The notes under the pieces: generated by a model
Told to the model about the DNA's origin: nothing
The model's database searches: none
Seen by the model: the letters and a program-made list of their open reading frames with translations, nothing else
Part shown: positions 12,601 through 23,321 of the stretch, piece after piece
Layout of the letters: each line of letters starts with the position of its first letter
Position numbering within the stretch: the first letter of the stretch is position 1
Origin: Canna indica
Taxonomy: Eukaryota; Streptophyta; Magnoliopsida; Zingiberales; Cannaceae
Length of the DNA stretch: 64,000 bases
Assembly (NCBI GenBank): GCA_034359265.1
Contig: CP136898.1
Span: forward strand, 5,830,501-5,894,500
Reading direction: 5' to 3'
Translations under genes and position numbers: made by a program

Positions 12601-15600
12601 TATAGTTGGCGCCATGATCTGTGATAACTTGAACAACATTACTTGGGCCAATTTCTTCAATCTTGGTCTCAAATAAATCAGCCAAGAAAAATAGTCCATT
12701 GCGGACTATTTACAAAAAAATTTATCAACTGTCTCTCTTCTGTCTGTCCACCCATCTGACATAAGAGTACACCCATCTCTTTCCCAAACCTCTTCATGTT
12801 TGCGCTTTAAATCTTCTGTTTGTTCTTTTGTCTTTTTCAATAAAGGAACCCGCAACTCATGATATATGGGTGGTTTGTAGCCCGATCCAATTTGTACTAT
12901 GCCGTCAACCATCAACTCATAGCTTCTTGAGTTTGCCGCATTGAAAGGAATGACATTCTCATAGAAGAAGTTGGCTACATACATGTTAACTTTTTCAATA
13001 GCCTATTTTGTCTTCAAAGACCTTTCAATGGTCTGTTATCTAGGACCTTTGGAGTGCTTTTCATCCACAATTTCTTCTGGAATTCTCTGTAGCAATCCAC
13101 CAATCTTGGTTTGTGATGTGGATTGTGAGTGTGACACTTGTGACATTGCTGCAAACTGGATAGCAGCCTCTTTTTTTTCTTCTTGTAAATTGTTCCCAAG
13201 CTTGGCATGGAGTTGGAAGCTGTAGAATGGTCTACTGGTGCCACTGTTTCTTGTTCATCATCCAAACTGAATGGTGTCTTCCTCTTAGCTGCAAGGGCAT
13301 CATACATTTCTCTCATTATCAGCGTTGTGGTTTTATCACATTTTTTTCACGTCTCCATAACCACCCATCAAATTCCAAGTTGCAGCAGCTGCTGTTCTTG
13401 AATCAAGAACAACTTTAAGAACAAGCTGTTCTTGATTCAAGAACAGCAAGTTGCAGCAGCTACGTCGGGAAAAAAAAGAAAGGGCGGAAATGTCACAAGA
13501 ATAAAAAATGGTGGAAATGCCGACGCGCCGAGCTGTGGAGAAAAGATCGTTGGAACATACCTGGCCGGAAAATAGAAAAGCGTTGCCGGAGAAGTGGGGC
13601 GCCGACGGGATGCGAGGAAGCTTCCGAGAGAGCTGCCGACGGGATGCGAGGGAGGAAGAAGATTGAAGAAGATAGAGGCGCCGATCGAGCATGGAGGGTT
13701 TAAGTTAGGTTTTTTTTTTTAAAAAAATCAATAATTTATATACCCCTTATCACTAAGTTGGATGAAAAAAATCGCAAAAAAAAACCCTGGCCCAGCGGTG
13801 GAACCTTTCCCGGTCCACCGTGCGGGCCAGGGTTCGAATCATGCATTTTTTTTTTCTTCTTGTACCGCCTATCTCGTCAGGATCTCATCCAAGATTGGAT
13901 GAGATCCCGACGAGATATATGATATCTCAGGATCGCCTGTATCGTCCAGACGATACAAGCAAATCGACCGAGACGCCGATATCTCGTCGCTATCTCGTCG
14001 CTATCTCGACGAGATAGCGACGAGATGATAAGCCTGCCCCGAATACAATAGTAAAGAGTTTATAGGCTTCTAGGATGTATTTGAAAGAACCCGACGTAGT
14101 ACATCATCAAATTGTGTGCTTATCGCATCACATGAAACTTTGTCGTGTAAAATTTGAACCACAAGTTAGCATTGATTCTGACAGTGTAACAGGGATTCTA
14201 TCAAACCATTACTTGTTCTTCAAGATAAGGTGAACCTAGAACATTACTAGCATATATTCTCAATAGGACAGGCTTGCAAGTATCCTCAGAATGAATTCTT
14301 GTTCTGAAATCCTTATGTTGGCACAAGTTCATGTTAATTATATTGCCTTGGTCTGCTTGAGCCGCCTTCTGACAGTTTATGTTATGGTGTACTTTATTCT
14401 TATATTTACTTAATAATCATCTTTTGATGTAACTTTCTATAATGTTGACAATAGCTCATGGCTTTATAGTAGGATCCTTTTAGATTTAACTGAATAAGGG
14501 AAGTTACTAACCACTGAATCTTTATAGTGGAAGTTAAAGCAGAAAAGGAGGAAACTGATGTCCAATATTTCATGATATATGAAGTCAAATAATACAGATC
14601 ATGGTCTAACTTGTGCATGATAGTTTCCTCCTGAAGGACGATGTTGATGTTGGCAGAAGCAATATTCATTTAGATCTCCATTTTTTTCTAGTGCTTTTTA
14701 TGTCCATTTAGATGATAGATCTATAAAGTGCTTTTTTGCATACTATTTTGTCACTCAGTTCACAATGTTTCTACTAGTTTATTGGTAAATTAAGCATTCT
14801 GCCTAAATAACAAAGTATATATATAATATGGGCGTTTTGGCTAAATAATACAGTATATGTACTTTGCGCATTCTGCCTTAAATATATATATATATACACC
14901 TAGGCCTAATGTAATAATTTTGATGCTTCAATTGCTTAATTTGATGAATTTAACTTTCAATTTGTGTTTGTTTTCTGTAGAAAGTTGCTTCTCTTAAAAG
15001 TAAAATAGATGCAGCTGCTATATCTGCAGCCACCAAAGCTGATTTCAGATCCAAGATTACCCAATTGGAGGTGTGTTTGTGATATAGAAATCCTTGAACA
15101 ATCAATAGGGCTGCATGGGAAACGGAAACTTATTCTCTTTAAATGTCTTATCAGGATGGACTTAGAAAGGCAAAAAAGAAGATTGCAGAGGAAAATATTA
15201 GGAAAGCAGTTAAAGCAGCAACCGATGCTGCAAAAGCTGCTCTTTCTGAAGGAAAAACCTTTTGCATCATGCAAGTGGATGTAGGGCTTGATACTGCTGC
15301 AGTGCGAGAAGCAGTTCTGAAGGTTTTGGAACTACAGGTATGTCACCTTTGTTTAATCTCATCACCCGATGCTTGGATTTAAAATATGCCCACATATTGT
15401 TGATCTTGCATTTTAAGCTGGTTGGCTCATACTAAATCAACTTCGACACTTTGAATGGGGAAGACTTTGTATATAACATAGTGCTTCTTTATAGAACTGA
15501 AGAGAGCATCTTTCCTAGTCTTCTTTATAACATCTTCCAGATTTCACTCTTCACATCTGGACTATTGTAATAATTTTCCATTGTGATAACGGGGCCTGAT

Positions 15601-16040
15601 TTTTAATTCTCAACTTTCAGTTTCCAAGCTTTTGGTATGTTCCACTTCTTTGTGTGCGTCACTTAACATACATGATGGATTTATTATAGGGTTTAGCGGT
15701 AATGGTGTTCAGCACAGATGAGACATTGAACAAAGCTGTAGTTTATGCTGGGGTACCTAAGAATGATTCAGAGAAGGGACAAGTTGTGCTAGAATGGCTT
15801 AACGAAGTTATGAAGCCTCTGAAAGGAAAGGGTGGTGGAGGGAAGAACGGGATTGCCCAGGGCCAGGTATTTTTAAAGATTAGGAAAAAAGGAAAACAGA
15901 TGGCCAAATAGGTTTTGTAGTCTTCCCAATGCATCAAACATGCTAAGCTAATTATGCTTGCTATACAGGGGAGTGATGCATCTGGCCTAGAGGAAGCAAT
16001 GGATGTTGCAACAAAATTTGCTTCACTGAAGCTGCAATGA
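638..16040 (+). CDS. ALATS: Alanine--tRNA ligase, probably dual cytosolic/mitochondrial, 22 exons
   Basis: Class II synthetase that charges tRNA-Ala with alanine. Exons: 638-1144, 1264-1404, 2222-2368, 2470-2622, 2704-2833, 4071-4167, 5257-5377, 6005-6064, 6866-6916, 7010-7105, 8210-8311, 8730-8852, 10132-10275, 10363-10434, 10522-10597, 10673-10815, 10935-11043, 11117-11304, 14981-15070, 15155-15337, 15690-15866 and 15969-16040. They keep frame and give 993 aa, close to plant AlaRS length. The catalytic core includes RACNTQKC (residues 113-120) and DTGMGFERL. The editing domain zinc/active-site residues are visible as HTCTH (His637, His641) and CGGTH (Cys756, His760). The first 40 residues are rich in Arg and Ser, as in a mitochondrial presequence, and a second in-frame ATG at 758 would give the cytosolic form. 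Arabidopsis AlaRS is known to use alternative starts this way. Intron 18 carries a hAT element. Identity is secure; the use of both starts is inferred. Confidence 0.95.
685..700 (+). promoter_or_regulatory. Telo-box-like repeat (TAGGGTTAGGGTTAGG)
   Basis: Two and a half copies of the plant telomere-type heptamer lie inside the N-terminal extension of AlaRS. Short telo-boxes near the start of translation-related plant genes are known regulatory motifs. It is too short to be an interstitial telomere. Here it also encodes part of the arginine-rich presequence, so it may have two roles. Confidence 0.4.
9149..9455 (+). repeat. Imperfect direct duplication in AlaRS intron 12
   Basis: Two diverged copies of a segment of roughly 140 bases lie about 180 bases apart (near 9149-9290 and 9323-9455). 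Both run through the same order of phrases, for example CTTAGGCATG, GAGCAATTATAGTC, GCATCTCAAAACATG and AAACATATGCA. No coding potential or transposon ends were seen. Confidence 0.6.
11563..11652. repeat. Short direct duplication inside the hAT element
   Basis: A stretch of about 34 bases containing CCCCCAAAGACTAACAATGC followed by GCTTTGCAAACTTT occurs twice, near 11563 and 11619. It looks like a local tandem duplication within the subterminal region of the hAT element. Confidence 0.6.
11897..13692 (-). pseudogene. hAT transposase remnants (BED-finger-like, DUF659 and downstream blocks)
   Basis: Read on the minus strand, the pieces lie in transposase order. Near 13330-13400 is an N-terminal block with [12 protein letters not shown], resembling the end of a BED zinc finger. 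A linker at 13014-13316 and a block at 12706-12984 (with LMSDGWTD) follow. At 12290-12685 is a DUF659-type domain with ITDHGANY and [13 protein letters not shown]. The last block is 11897-12277. They lie in different frames or are split by stops, and no C-terminal hAT dimerisation region was seen. The family is clear; a working protein is ruled out by the breaks. Confidence 0.85.
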
Positions 16041-16736
16041 TACATCTGGAAGTAGAGTTGGATCAACGAAAACTAAACTTTTCTTTGATTGCTTGCCGAT
16101 TGGCTTGACAAGGAAATGGGTGCAGCATAGAATGGGTGACACCCATGAGCCAGACAATTATATTTATACATTCAACGTTTATTTATGTTACCATTTTTCA
16201 TTGGTTCAGTAGATTATCCAATGTGATTTGACATTGTTGAATTCTCGCTGTTGAAATCTGTTTTTCACTCGTGTATTCAAGGATTTTGGTGATTCAAAAT
16301 TAAATACATGATCATTATTTTTTTAATCTAAAAGCTTGTAATAATTGCACTGTCACCTTGCCTCTGAAAATTTATATGTACGTCTACGTTTCTACACCAA
16401 GAACGGTGTATAATTTGGCGGAGTTGAGACTAGGACATTATATTTTGGTTGTCATATATTCCAGATGAACCTGTCTTAGGTAAAGTTCTTGTTGCATAAA
16501 AAATCTGCTCAAGTTCTCGCGACAAGGCGTATCAATTCGTTTCTCACATGGAACAAGATACCCGCATATATTCCCTGTTCTAAGTCAACTTTATACTTAA
16601 CACTTTCTCACATTCAATCTCGAAACTTTAGAACAACATGCAATATATAATATTAAGAGTACAATTTAACGGCAAACAAGTACACATATTTGAGTTCTCT
16701 TCTTCATCATATATATTACTGTGGCCTTCAACAACA
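16041..16736. other. Intergenic region between AlaRS and the first secreted-protein gene
   Basis: Contains the AlaRS 3' flank and the 3' flank of the convergent gene on the minus strand. AT-rich, with no open frame that looks coding and no recognisable element. Confidence 0.5.
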
Positions 16737-17222
16737 TTAAAGAAGGGAGAAGAACAAGAAGAGCAACGAAAGGATAAGCCGCGTGAGAGAAGAAGGCGAC
16801 GTCGTCGTCGAAATGCCACGGCGTTCATGTGGTTCACGGATCGACTGTGCACGTCCTCCTTCTCCGACTCCCTTCCCACCTCCGACTCCCGATCCCTTGC
16901 CACCTCCGACGCCCTTCCCACCACCAGAACTGCCGCTATTCTTTATCTCACCACCGAACTCTTTCTTCTCAGTTCTTCTGCTTCCAACAGTAACGTTCGG
17001 ACCTGCGAACATTCTTTGAGAACACTGATGAGAGCACAAGTAGACGAGAGAGAGAGAGAGATGATATATCTGACCTTGAAATGCTTGGGCTCTAATTAGG
17101 AGCTGATGGTGAAGTTGGCGAGCCTTCTTTTCGGCATGGAGAATCTTGTGATTGGCTACGGAGCTGCAGAGTTGAAGCAGGAGGGTTAGAAGAAAAAATA
17201 GGACATAATTAGCAGCCTTCAT
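16737..17222 (-). CDS. Small secreted glycine-rich protein, probably GPI-anchored (copy A)
   Basis: Not recognised as a named family. Two exons, 17222-17075 and 17002-16737, joined by a 72-base GT-AG intron, give 137 aa. Residues 1-23 form a signal peptide with a long Leu/Phe core. A basic region containing QLHHQL follows, then NVT (possible N-glycosylation), a TEKKEFGGE segment and a run of GGGKG repeats. The last 20 residues are hydrophobic after SPSSLTR, like a GPI-attachment signal. The gene at 20651-21145 has the same first-exon length (148 bases), the same intron phase and the same order of motifs, so both are real and duplicated. A TATA-type sequence (TATAAATA on the minus strand) lies at 17325-17332. 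A plain glycine-rich cell-wall protein is the main alternative. Confidence 0.72.
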   Translation of the reverse strand: MKAANYVLFFLLTLLLQLCSSVANHKILHAEKKARQLHHQLLIRAQAFQGQIYHLSLSLVYLCSHQCSQRMFAGPNVTVGSRRTEKKEFGGEIKNSGSSGGGKGVGGGKGSGVGGGKGVGEGGRAQSIREPHERRGISTTTSPSSLTRLILSLLFLFFSLL

Positions 17223-17324
17223 TGATCTAGGAAAGTGATTAATTATAAAGCTGCAGAAACTTAGTTATATAGTAGCTAGTGAGTGTGAGTGCTATTAATG
17301 TGAAGGGTAGCTACTAGCTAGGTT

Positions 17325-17332
17325 TATTTATA
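17325..17332 (-). promoter_or_regulatory. Likely TATA box of secreted-protein copy A
   Basis: TATAAATA on the minus strand, about 100 bases upstream of the ATG at 17222. Copy B has a TATATAA-type sequence near 21215-21222, about 70 bases before its own ATG. Position and sequence fit a core promoter; no transcript data. Confidence 0.45.
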
Positions 17333-17789
17333 CGTTTGAGATTAGTGGGAAATGGCTGGAGTGGGGCATGCAATACATCTACTGTCTACTAAATAATCAC
17401 ACATCAACTAGCTAGCTAGATCCTCTCACATAAAGTAAATTCGATTCCTTCAAAAATTATGGATAGTAGATGGCGCGTGTTACAATAATAACCCTATTTA
17501 ATTATTATTAATGTAAAAAAGAAATTGCATGCTCTGATACTATCCATTAATCTCGGAGCAAATTATATATTTAATTTATTTTCTTTTTAGAATTTCTCTT
17601 TCCATATCCAAGTGGGATCTCGATTCTTGAACCGGTCGGGCAACTTATTTTTGGTTCAATGTGTAGGTTGGCTTCAAAACGAAAAATAGTGGAAAATATG
17701 AAAGATACAGGTTTGACTATTTACCTGATTTGTTGGTTGTCTATCAGATTCGATTGATGCTCGGCAACATTAATCAATAGTTATAGTTT

Positions 17790-18320
17790 TAATTAGGGGC
17801 GAACAGGATCAAGTACCTTATATTTTTCATAACATCCGGATCTTATTATGTATATGATTGATTTCTAAATTTTAGATCCGAATATATCCTACCTTGTCGG
17901 GACCTGATCCTAATCGAAACATGTGATCTAGTATAGATTCTGAGTATCTTGTTGAAGCTATACAAGTTTCAGATATCATGTTGAAATTTGTTCATTTACA
18001 AGTTTCACGTACCTTATCGAAACATGTTAATCAAGTTTCGAGTACTATGTTGGTTCATTTATAGATTTCAAGTACCATGTTGAGACTTGTTTATTTACAA
18101 GTTTTGTGATATAGATTTTGGGTATCTTGTTGAAATCTATTCATTTACAAGTTTCAGAGTAGAAGTTCTGAGTATGATTTTAGTTCCGATTTTGGGTACT
18201 CGATGTGTTGGATCGGATATCAAAATCGATTTTAATCAGTTCCTTAACTTTTGTCATGGACCCTACCAAATCGGATAAGTTTCAACGGTTCCGGATCTAT
18301 CCGGTACTCATGTACACATC
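17790..18320. repeat. Imperfect short tandem repeats between the two secreted-protein genes
   Basis: Phrases such as CATTTACAAGTTTC, GTACCATGTTGA and GTATCTTGTTGAA recur every 40-60 bases from about 17930 to 18180, with weaker copies outside. The unit is diverged. No coding frame or transposon ends were identified. Confidence 0.5.
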
Positions 18321-18639
18321 TAACTTTAATCTAATTCAGAATAATAATCATATCGATCAAATCCATCAATTATTTTTAAAATAAATTTATAAAATTAAAG
18401 AATGTTATACATATTATTCTTTTAGACAGGCTAAATCACAAGTCTAATCTTAAGTTGTGCTTCTCTCCTTGGTGCAATAATAAGGAGCTTTGCTTTTTGG
18501 ACAATTTTATTTTGATAATGATAAACAAGTTGTTCCAATGTTTCAACTTTCAACCAAGTAAAAAAGAATCCCGACCAAAATATTGTCAAATCTGAATAAG
18601 ATATATCATTATATTTAATATGCAAGCCACGTCGTTAGG

Positions 18640-18990
18640 TAGATACTAGATAGATGAAATTTTAATAAAATATTAATCACATACTAAAATATTATTATCA
18701 CCAACTTTATAATATATGATAAAATAGATATAAATTGTAAAATTCTAACTACATTTATAAATTTGGATAAATCATTAGATGCTTTTTGTAATCAATAAAA
18801 TATATTAATTTTCAAGTATAAATCAACATATATTCCGCGTAATTAATTAGGTTGACAACAAATATAACAAAATATTAATCACTATCTAAAATTATTGTCA
18901 ACCTTATAGTACAATACATTTTAAAAATAAGACTAATATTTATGCAAAGCACGAGTAATTTAACTAAACTATTTTTTTTTGTTTTTTTGC
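18640..18990. repeat. AT-rich region with a repeated phrase
   Basis: Very AT-rich. The phrase AAAATATTAATCAC occurs near 18667 and again near 18870, each followed by similar sequence. Possibly remnants of a MITE; no ends could be defined. Confidence 0.3.
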
Positions 18991-19132
18991 ACTTTCCAAC
19001 TACCATATTATTCATTTAAATGACTTCTCCTTTAATATAAAGTATAGTAATAATAGTAGAATATGAAAAAAATGATGAACAAAGAAAATCATATCCTATA
19101 TGCACTTGATTATTGATGTGACAATTGCACCC

Positions 19133-19977
19133 AAAAAAAAAAATGCAAATTTGATTCTATAAATTTTTAATTTTTTAGATTCTGATCCTATAAATTTTAT
19201 TTTAGTATTTTCGGTCATATAAATTTGCTTTGTAGTACAAATTTGATCCTATCCGTGACGGTCCGTTAACTCTCCGTCAATGTGGACTGACGCCGTTCAT
19301 ACGCATTGACATATTTGGTTCTATAAGTTTTATTTCAAAATTTTCAGTCCTATATGTTTACCTCGTAGCACAGATTTGGTCATATCTATTTGCCCCGTAG
19401 CACAAATTTGGTTCAATATATTTGTCTTATAGCACAAATTTGATCATATCCGTAATGGTCCGTTAACTCTCCGTTCACGAAAAAATAAATGACGTTATGT
19501 CCATATTGACGGAGTTAATGGACCGTCATGAATATGACCAAATCTATGTTACGAAGCAAACTTATATATATTACGGTGAAAATCTATTTTATGGAGCAAA
19601 TCTATTCGGTTCGTCATATAGATTTGATCCTATCCACGACGGTCTATTAACACCGTCAACATGGACATAATGTCATTTATTTTTTCGTGGACGAAGAATT
19701 GATGAACCGTCGCAGATATGACTAAATATGTGTTATGGGGCAAATATATAAGACCAAATTTATTCTACGGGACAAACATATAAGACTGAAAATTTTGAAA
19801 TAAAATTTATAGAACCAAATATGTCAACATGTATAAACGACGTTAGTCCACATTGACGGAGAGTTAACGAACAATCACAAATAGGATCAAATCTATACTA
19901 CATAACAAACTTATAGGACCAAAGTCCAAAAAATTAAATACTTATAGGACCAAATCTGCACTCCTCTCTAAAAAAAA
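19133..19977. repeat. Foldback (inverted-repeat) element of about 0.83 kb
   Basis: The left half (from about 19144) and right half (to about 19969) are inverted copies. TGCAAATTTGATTCTATA at the left matches TGCAGATTTGGTCCTATA read inward from the right. Internal landmarks such as GGTCCGTTAACTCTCCGT recur in inverted order. Runs of A (11 and 8) flank it, so an A-rich target duplication is possible but cannot be proved. No coding capacity. Style resembles the 47733-49012 element. Confidence 0.65.
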
Positions 19978-20084
19978 TGATATATGTGAATGGTTTCGGA
20001 TGTACGAAGAGCAAGACATATAATCTAATGCAATATTATAAGGTGGTACATGCACACTACATGTCTACAACACAAATCCCGTAA

Positions 20085-20357
20085 GATTAAAGATAAATTA
20101 AATTTTTATTTTTAAATTTTTATATTTAAAAATTAATAAATATAAAATTTAAATTAATCTCTAAATATTTATAAAAATAGTAACAACATAAGCACTTAAT
20201 TGATTTAACTCATGATCTAAAAGTTTTAGGATCAAATCAATTAGATGACTATTGCTTGTTTCTATAAATTTTTAAAAATTAATTTGAAATTAATTTTATA
20301 TTTATTAATTTTTAAATACGAAGATTTAAAAATAAAAAAATAACTTATCTTTTGTGT
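20085..20357. repeat. Small AT-rich inverted-repeat element (MITE-like)
   Basis: The left arm containing AAAAATTAATAAATATAAAA is repeated inverted in the right arm near 20280-20345, with a loop of about 110 bases. The outer ends AAAGATAA...TTATCTTTTGT also pair. Family not determined. Confidence 0.55.
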
Positions 20358-20650
20358 TCTATAGAACCGATTGAGTTGTAGTCGGAATTTTCCAAAATAA
20401 CTAAAACAGAGAGAATAAAAATATAAAATCCAGAAACAGTAACTCCCTAATGTTTATTATATATTAACAAATTCAAGACAATATTTTGAGCAACAAATTC
20501 TTCATAGAGATGGCATGGATGAGTAATTAAATATATGGACATTAAATAAGTGAACTCAATTTTCTATATTCATCATCAATTTATTTAATTTGTCCACCGA
20601 TTTTCTACGGAGAAATTGCTTATAAAAATTTAATTACACTCTTCACCAGT

Positions 20651-21145
20651 TCACCGACACAACAGGAGGGAGAAGAAACTCAAGGCATAGACGATGACTC
20701 GCGTGAGAGAAGAAGAAGAAGACGGCGGCTGCCGCAACGTCGAGGAACTGCTGTGCGAGTGACGCTGACGGAGCAATTGCTTGTGCAGACTCCCTTCCCC
20801 CTTCGCATGGCCTCCTCTTCCTGCACCAGAACTGAAGCCTCTTAGCATCCTCCCATCAGTACCCAACTCATTCTTCTTCTCCCTTCTCAAGCTTTCAACC
20901 CCACTGCTCACGTTAAGTCCTGCAAAAGCAACTCAAGTATACAACAACCTTTCGATTAAAGCTCTTCTTTTTGATCATCAATTCATTATATATGTACCTT
21001 GAGCTGGTAATTGGGCTTCTCGGAGTTGATGGTGAAGCTGGTGAACCGGCTTTTCTTCGCCATGGAGAGTATTTTGGTTAGCTGCGCAGCTGCAGACTTG
21101 AAGCAGGGAGGTAAGAAGAAAGGGTAGGAGATTAAAGGTCTTCAT
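20651..21145 (-). CDS. Small secreted glycine/serine-rich protein, probably GPI-anchored (copy B)
   Basis: Paralogue of the 16737-17222 gene. Exons 21145-20998 and 20919-20651 with a 78-base intron give 138 aa. The signal peptide (residues 1-22) is followed by LHGEEK and QLHHQL. The exon junction falls after 49 codons plus one base, exactly as in copy A. Exon 2 has NVS, SLRREKKNELG, a glycine-rich SGAGRGGHAKGEGS, then a His/Ser/Pro region and a hydrophobic tail after SSSSLTR, as in a GPI signal. The two proteins share ends and short central motifs while the Gly-rich middle has diverged. This copy has shorter glycine repeats and an added His/Gln/Arg-rich stretch. Function unknown; secretion is a safe inference, GPI anchoring a likely one. 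Confidence 0.72.
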
Positions 21146-22763
21146 CGATCATTAATGAACTATGTGAAGAACAGCAGAAGACTAATGGGGATTTAATTAT
21201 GTAAATGAGTCGAAGGTTATATAGATTGACAAAATGCCACTGCAAGTAGATGATTTAATTATGAACTGTGCAAGAAACCACTAGAGCTGTCAGCTGTGTG
21301 CTTTAGAAGAATTCTGAAGCCTTTTAGGAAAACTAGCCTTTACTTGGATTCCAAGAAAGGAATTGCTTGCCTCCTCTGCTCTCACAAAGAACACGAATTG
21401 ATTTGGAAAGAACAATTAAAGAAAATTGTTGAAAAAGGAGCAGAACAAATACCATGCAACACGAAATTGCAAGGAGAACTAGACACAGGATTTTTTCTCA
21501 AAAAGCAGCATTGTTCTTGGAAGATTTCCCCGAGCAGAATGTAGTAAAATTTTCTAATATCAGAATCTTTAGATAATACTATCAAACAGCCTTTGAAGAC
21601 TTTTTATGCAAAGTTTTGAGAGTTCGAATAGTTGTTTAAATTGGAAAAATATTGAATTGGTTTTTTATATGAGCATAGTCTTTTAATTGAGTAAATGATG
21701 CAACAGTTGATTATCCAATTAAGTTCCGCAAATAAAATCCAGAATCTTTAAATGGTTAAATCTTGTAACTAATATTGTAATGTAGTTCTCATATCTCAGT
21801 TAATAGAAGAATTTAGTTTACCTCATATTTAAATATAACTAATTTCAATTATTATGGTTTTAGTTAAATATCTTAGGGTAGTCGAGAAGATTGATCACTA
21901 AGAATGAATAGGATAAATATTTTTTTAAAAAGTTAAAATTTTTGACATTTAAAGAGTTTTTGATTAAAATTTTTAAATATATAAAATTGGCAATAACTAA
22001 CACTCATATCTAATAACTTCAATTTAAAATAACAACTTAAATATATACAAAATAAATAAAAAGATTTTTGATGTAAAGTTTTAAACAAGTTTGAAAATAT
22101 TATTAAAGGAATATTGATTTTAAAAAAGTTTGATATATGCTATTGTGTTTTGGGAATTCTCCCAAAAATAATTATGTGAATCATATGCCAATACAAGTGA
22201 CCATCAATTACATCTTTAAATACACTATTTCAAAATTTCAAAAAAATCACCCTAATCTATTTCAAGTTTCAACTTCACCTTCATTTATGTTGGCAAAACT
22301 ATTTTTTTCCAAACAATTTAAGAAAATAAACAAGCTTCTATTGTGGAATCTTCTCAAAAGTGCTTCTAACGTGGAACCTAATCTTCTAAAAAGGCTTCTA
22401 TTTTTGGAAAAACACTTAATAAGTGCTGAGCTTTTATTCTGATTTTTGACATGATGAATCAATCGCAATCATTTGGTATCAAATGTGCCATGTTTACGCA
22501 ATTATGACGTCTAGCATTAATTAAATGACAAACATAAAATTATGATATAACTTCGAATTTGATTCATCATACTTGAGGAAAACAAAATTGCTTGAGTATC
22601 TCAATTCAAAAGTAGTGTCCCAGTTCAGAACCATGCAATAATTTTCAATAAGGGACTAAGTGAAAGAGGAAATAACAGTTGTCAGGGCTAAGATATTGGA
22701 TTTAATGCCAAAACCCACAACACAAAGAAGAATTATCCATTATAAGGGTGACAAAAAATAAAA
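21146..22763. other. AT-rich intergenic region
   Basis: Holds the promoter of secreted-protein copy B near 21150-21260. The rest, to about 22760, is AT-rich with scattered short frames (for example 21296-21544) that show no domain, no splice partner and no compositional sign of coding. No clear transposon ends. Confidence 0.4.
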
Positions 22764-23050
22764 GGATAAATTATATTGATCTTCCCCGAGATTTAGTGAA
22801 ATTACACTGACCTCTCATATATTTGTAATTTTATCTTATAGCTTCCCGAGTTTTGTAAAAGATTACACAAACCTCTTCTATTACGAAACAAGATTACACA
22901 AATTTTTCCTGAGTTTTGTAAAATATTACACAAACCTCCCCTAAAAAAATTACTCAAAGATTACTCAGGAGAGGTGATTGTAACCTGGACAAATAGAGAA
23001 ATGATTAGTGTAATTTCACTAAACCTCAGGAGAGGTCAATGTATTTACCC
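22764..23050. mobile_element. 287-bp MITE with 9-bp target-site duplication (Mutator-type)
   Basis: Flanked by AAAATAAAA at 22755-22763 and 23051-23059. Terminal inverted repeats of about 45 bases: GGATAAATTATATTGATC at the left and GGGTAAATACATTGACCTC read inward from the right, both leading into TTTAGTGAAATTACACT. The 9-bp duplication and G-rich ends fit a non-autonomous Mutator-like MITE. It lies downstream of SKIP1. The duplication is low complexity, so chance agreement is possible. Confidence 0.7.
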
Positions 23051-23321
23051 AAAATAAAATTATATAGATAACACAAGATAAAAAGAAACATATAATTCTA
23101 TGAAGGAAAAGAGATGCTCTGCCATCCAAGATAAGTTGGTGGCAATCTCAGTACAGATCAGCATAAACCATTCTTTTCCAGTAATAATACAAGCAGCACA
23201 ACACAAACTTGATATATAACAAGATTTTGTAAGAGACGAGCTCTAGACCTTATTCTCATTCCAGCACCAAAGGGAATGTAACAACACTACATAGATCAGA
23301 GAGAGCAAGGAGAGGCCATGA

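Larger units (their letters stand above)
11449..14036 (-). mobile_element. Degenerate hAT-family DNA transposon in AlaRS intron 18
   Basis: A 2.59-kb element is flanked by an 8-bp target-site duplication, CCCCGAAT, at 11441-11448 and 14037-14044, the size typical of hAT elements. The ends match as imperfect inverted repeats: the left begins CAAGCTTATTATCGCG and the right, read inward on the minus strand, CAGGCTTATCATCTCG. The minus strand encodes broken transposase pieces. The element probably cannot move on its own. It sits between AlaRS exons 18 and 19 and is presumably spliced out. Confidence 0.88.

Noticed and set aside
21296..21544. 82-aa frame downstream of an AT-rich region
   Set aside because: No domain, no splice partner and ordinary composition; likely chance.
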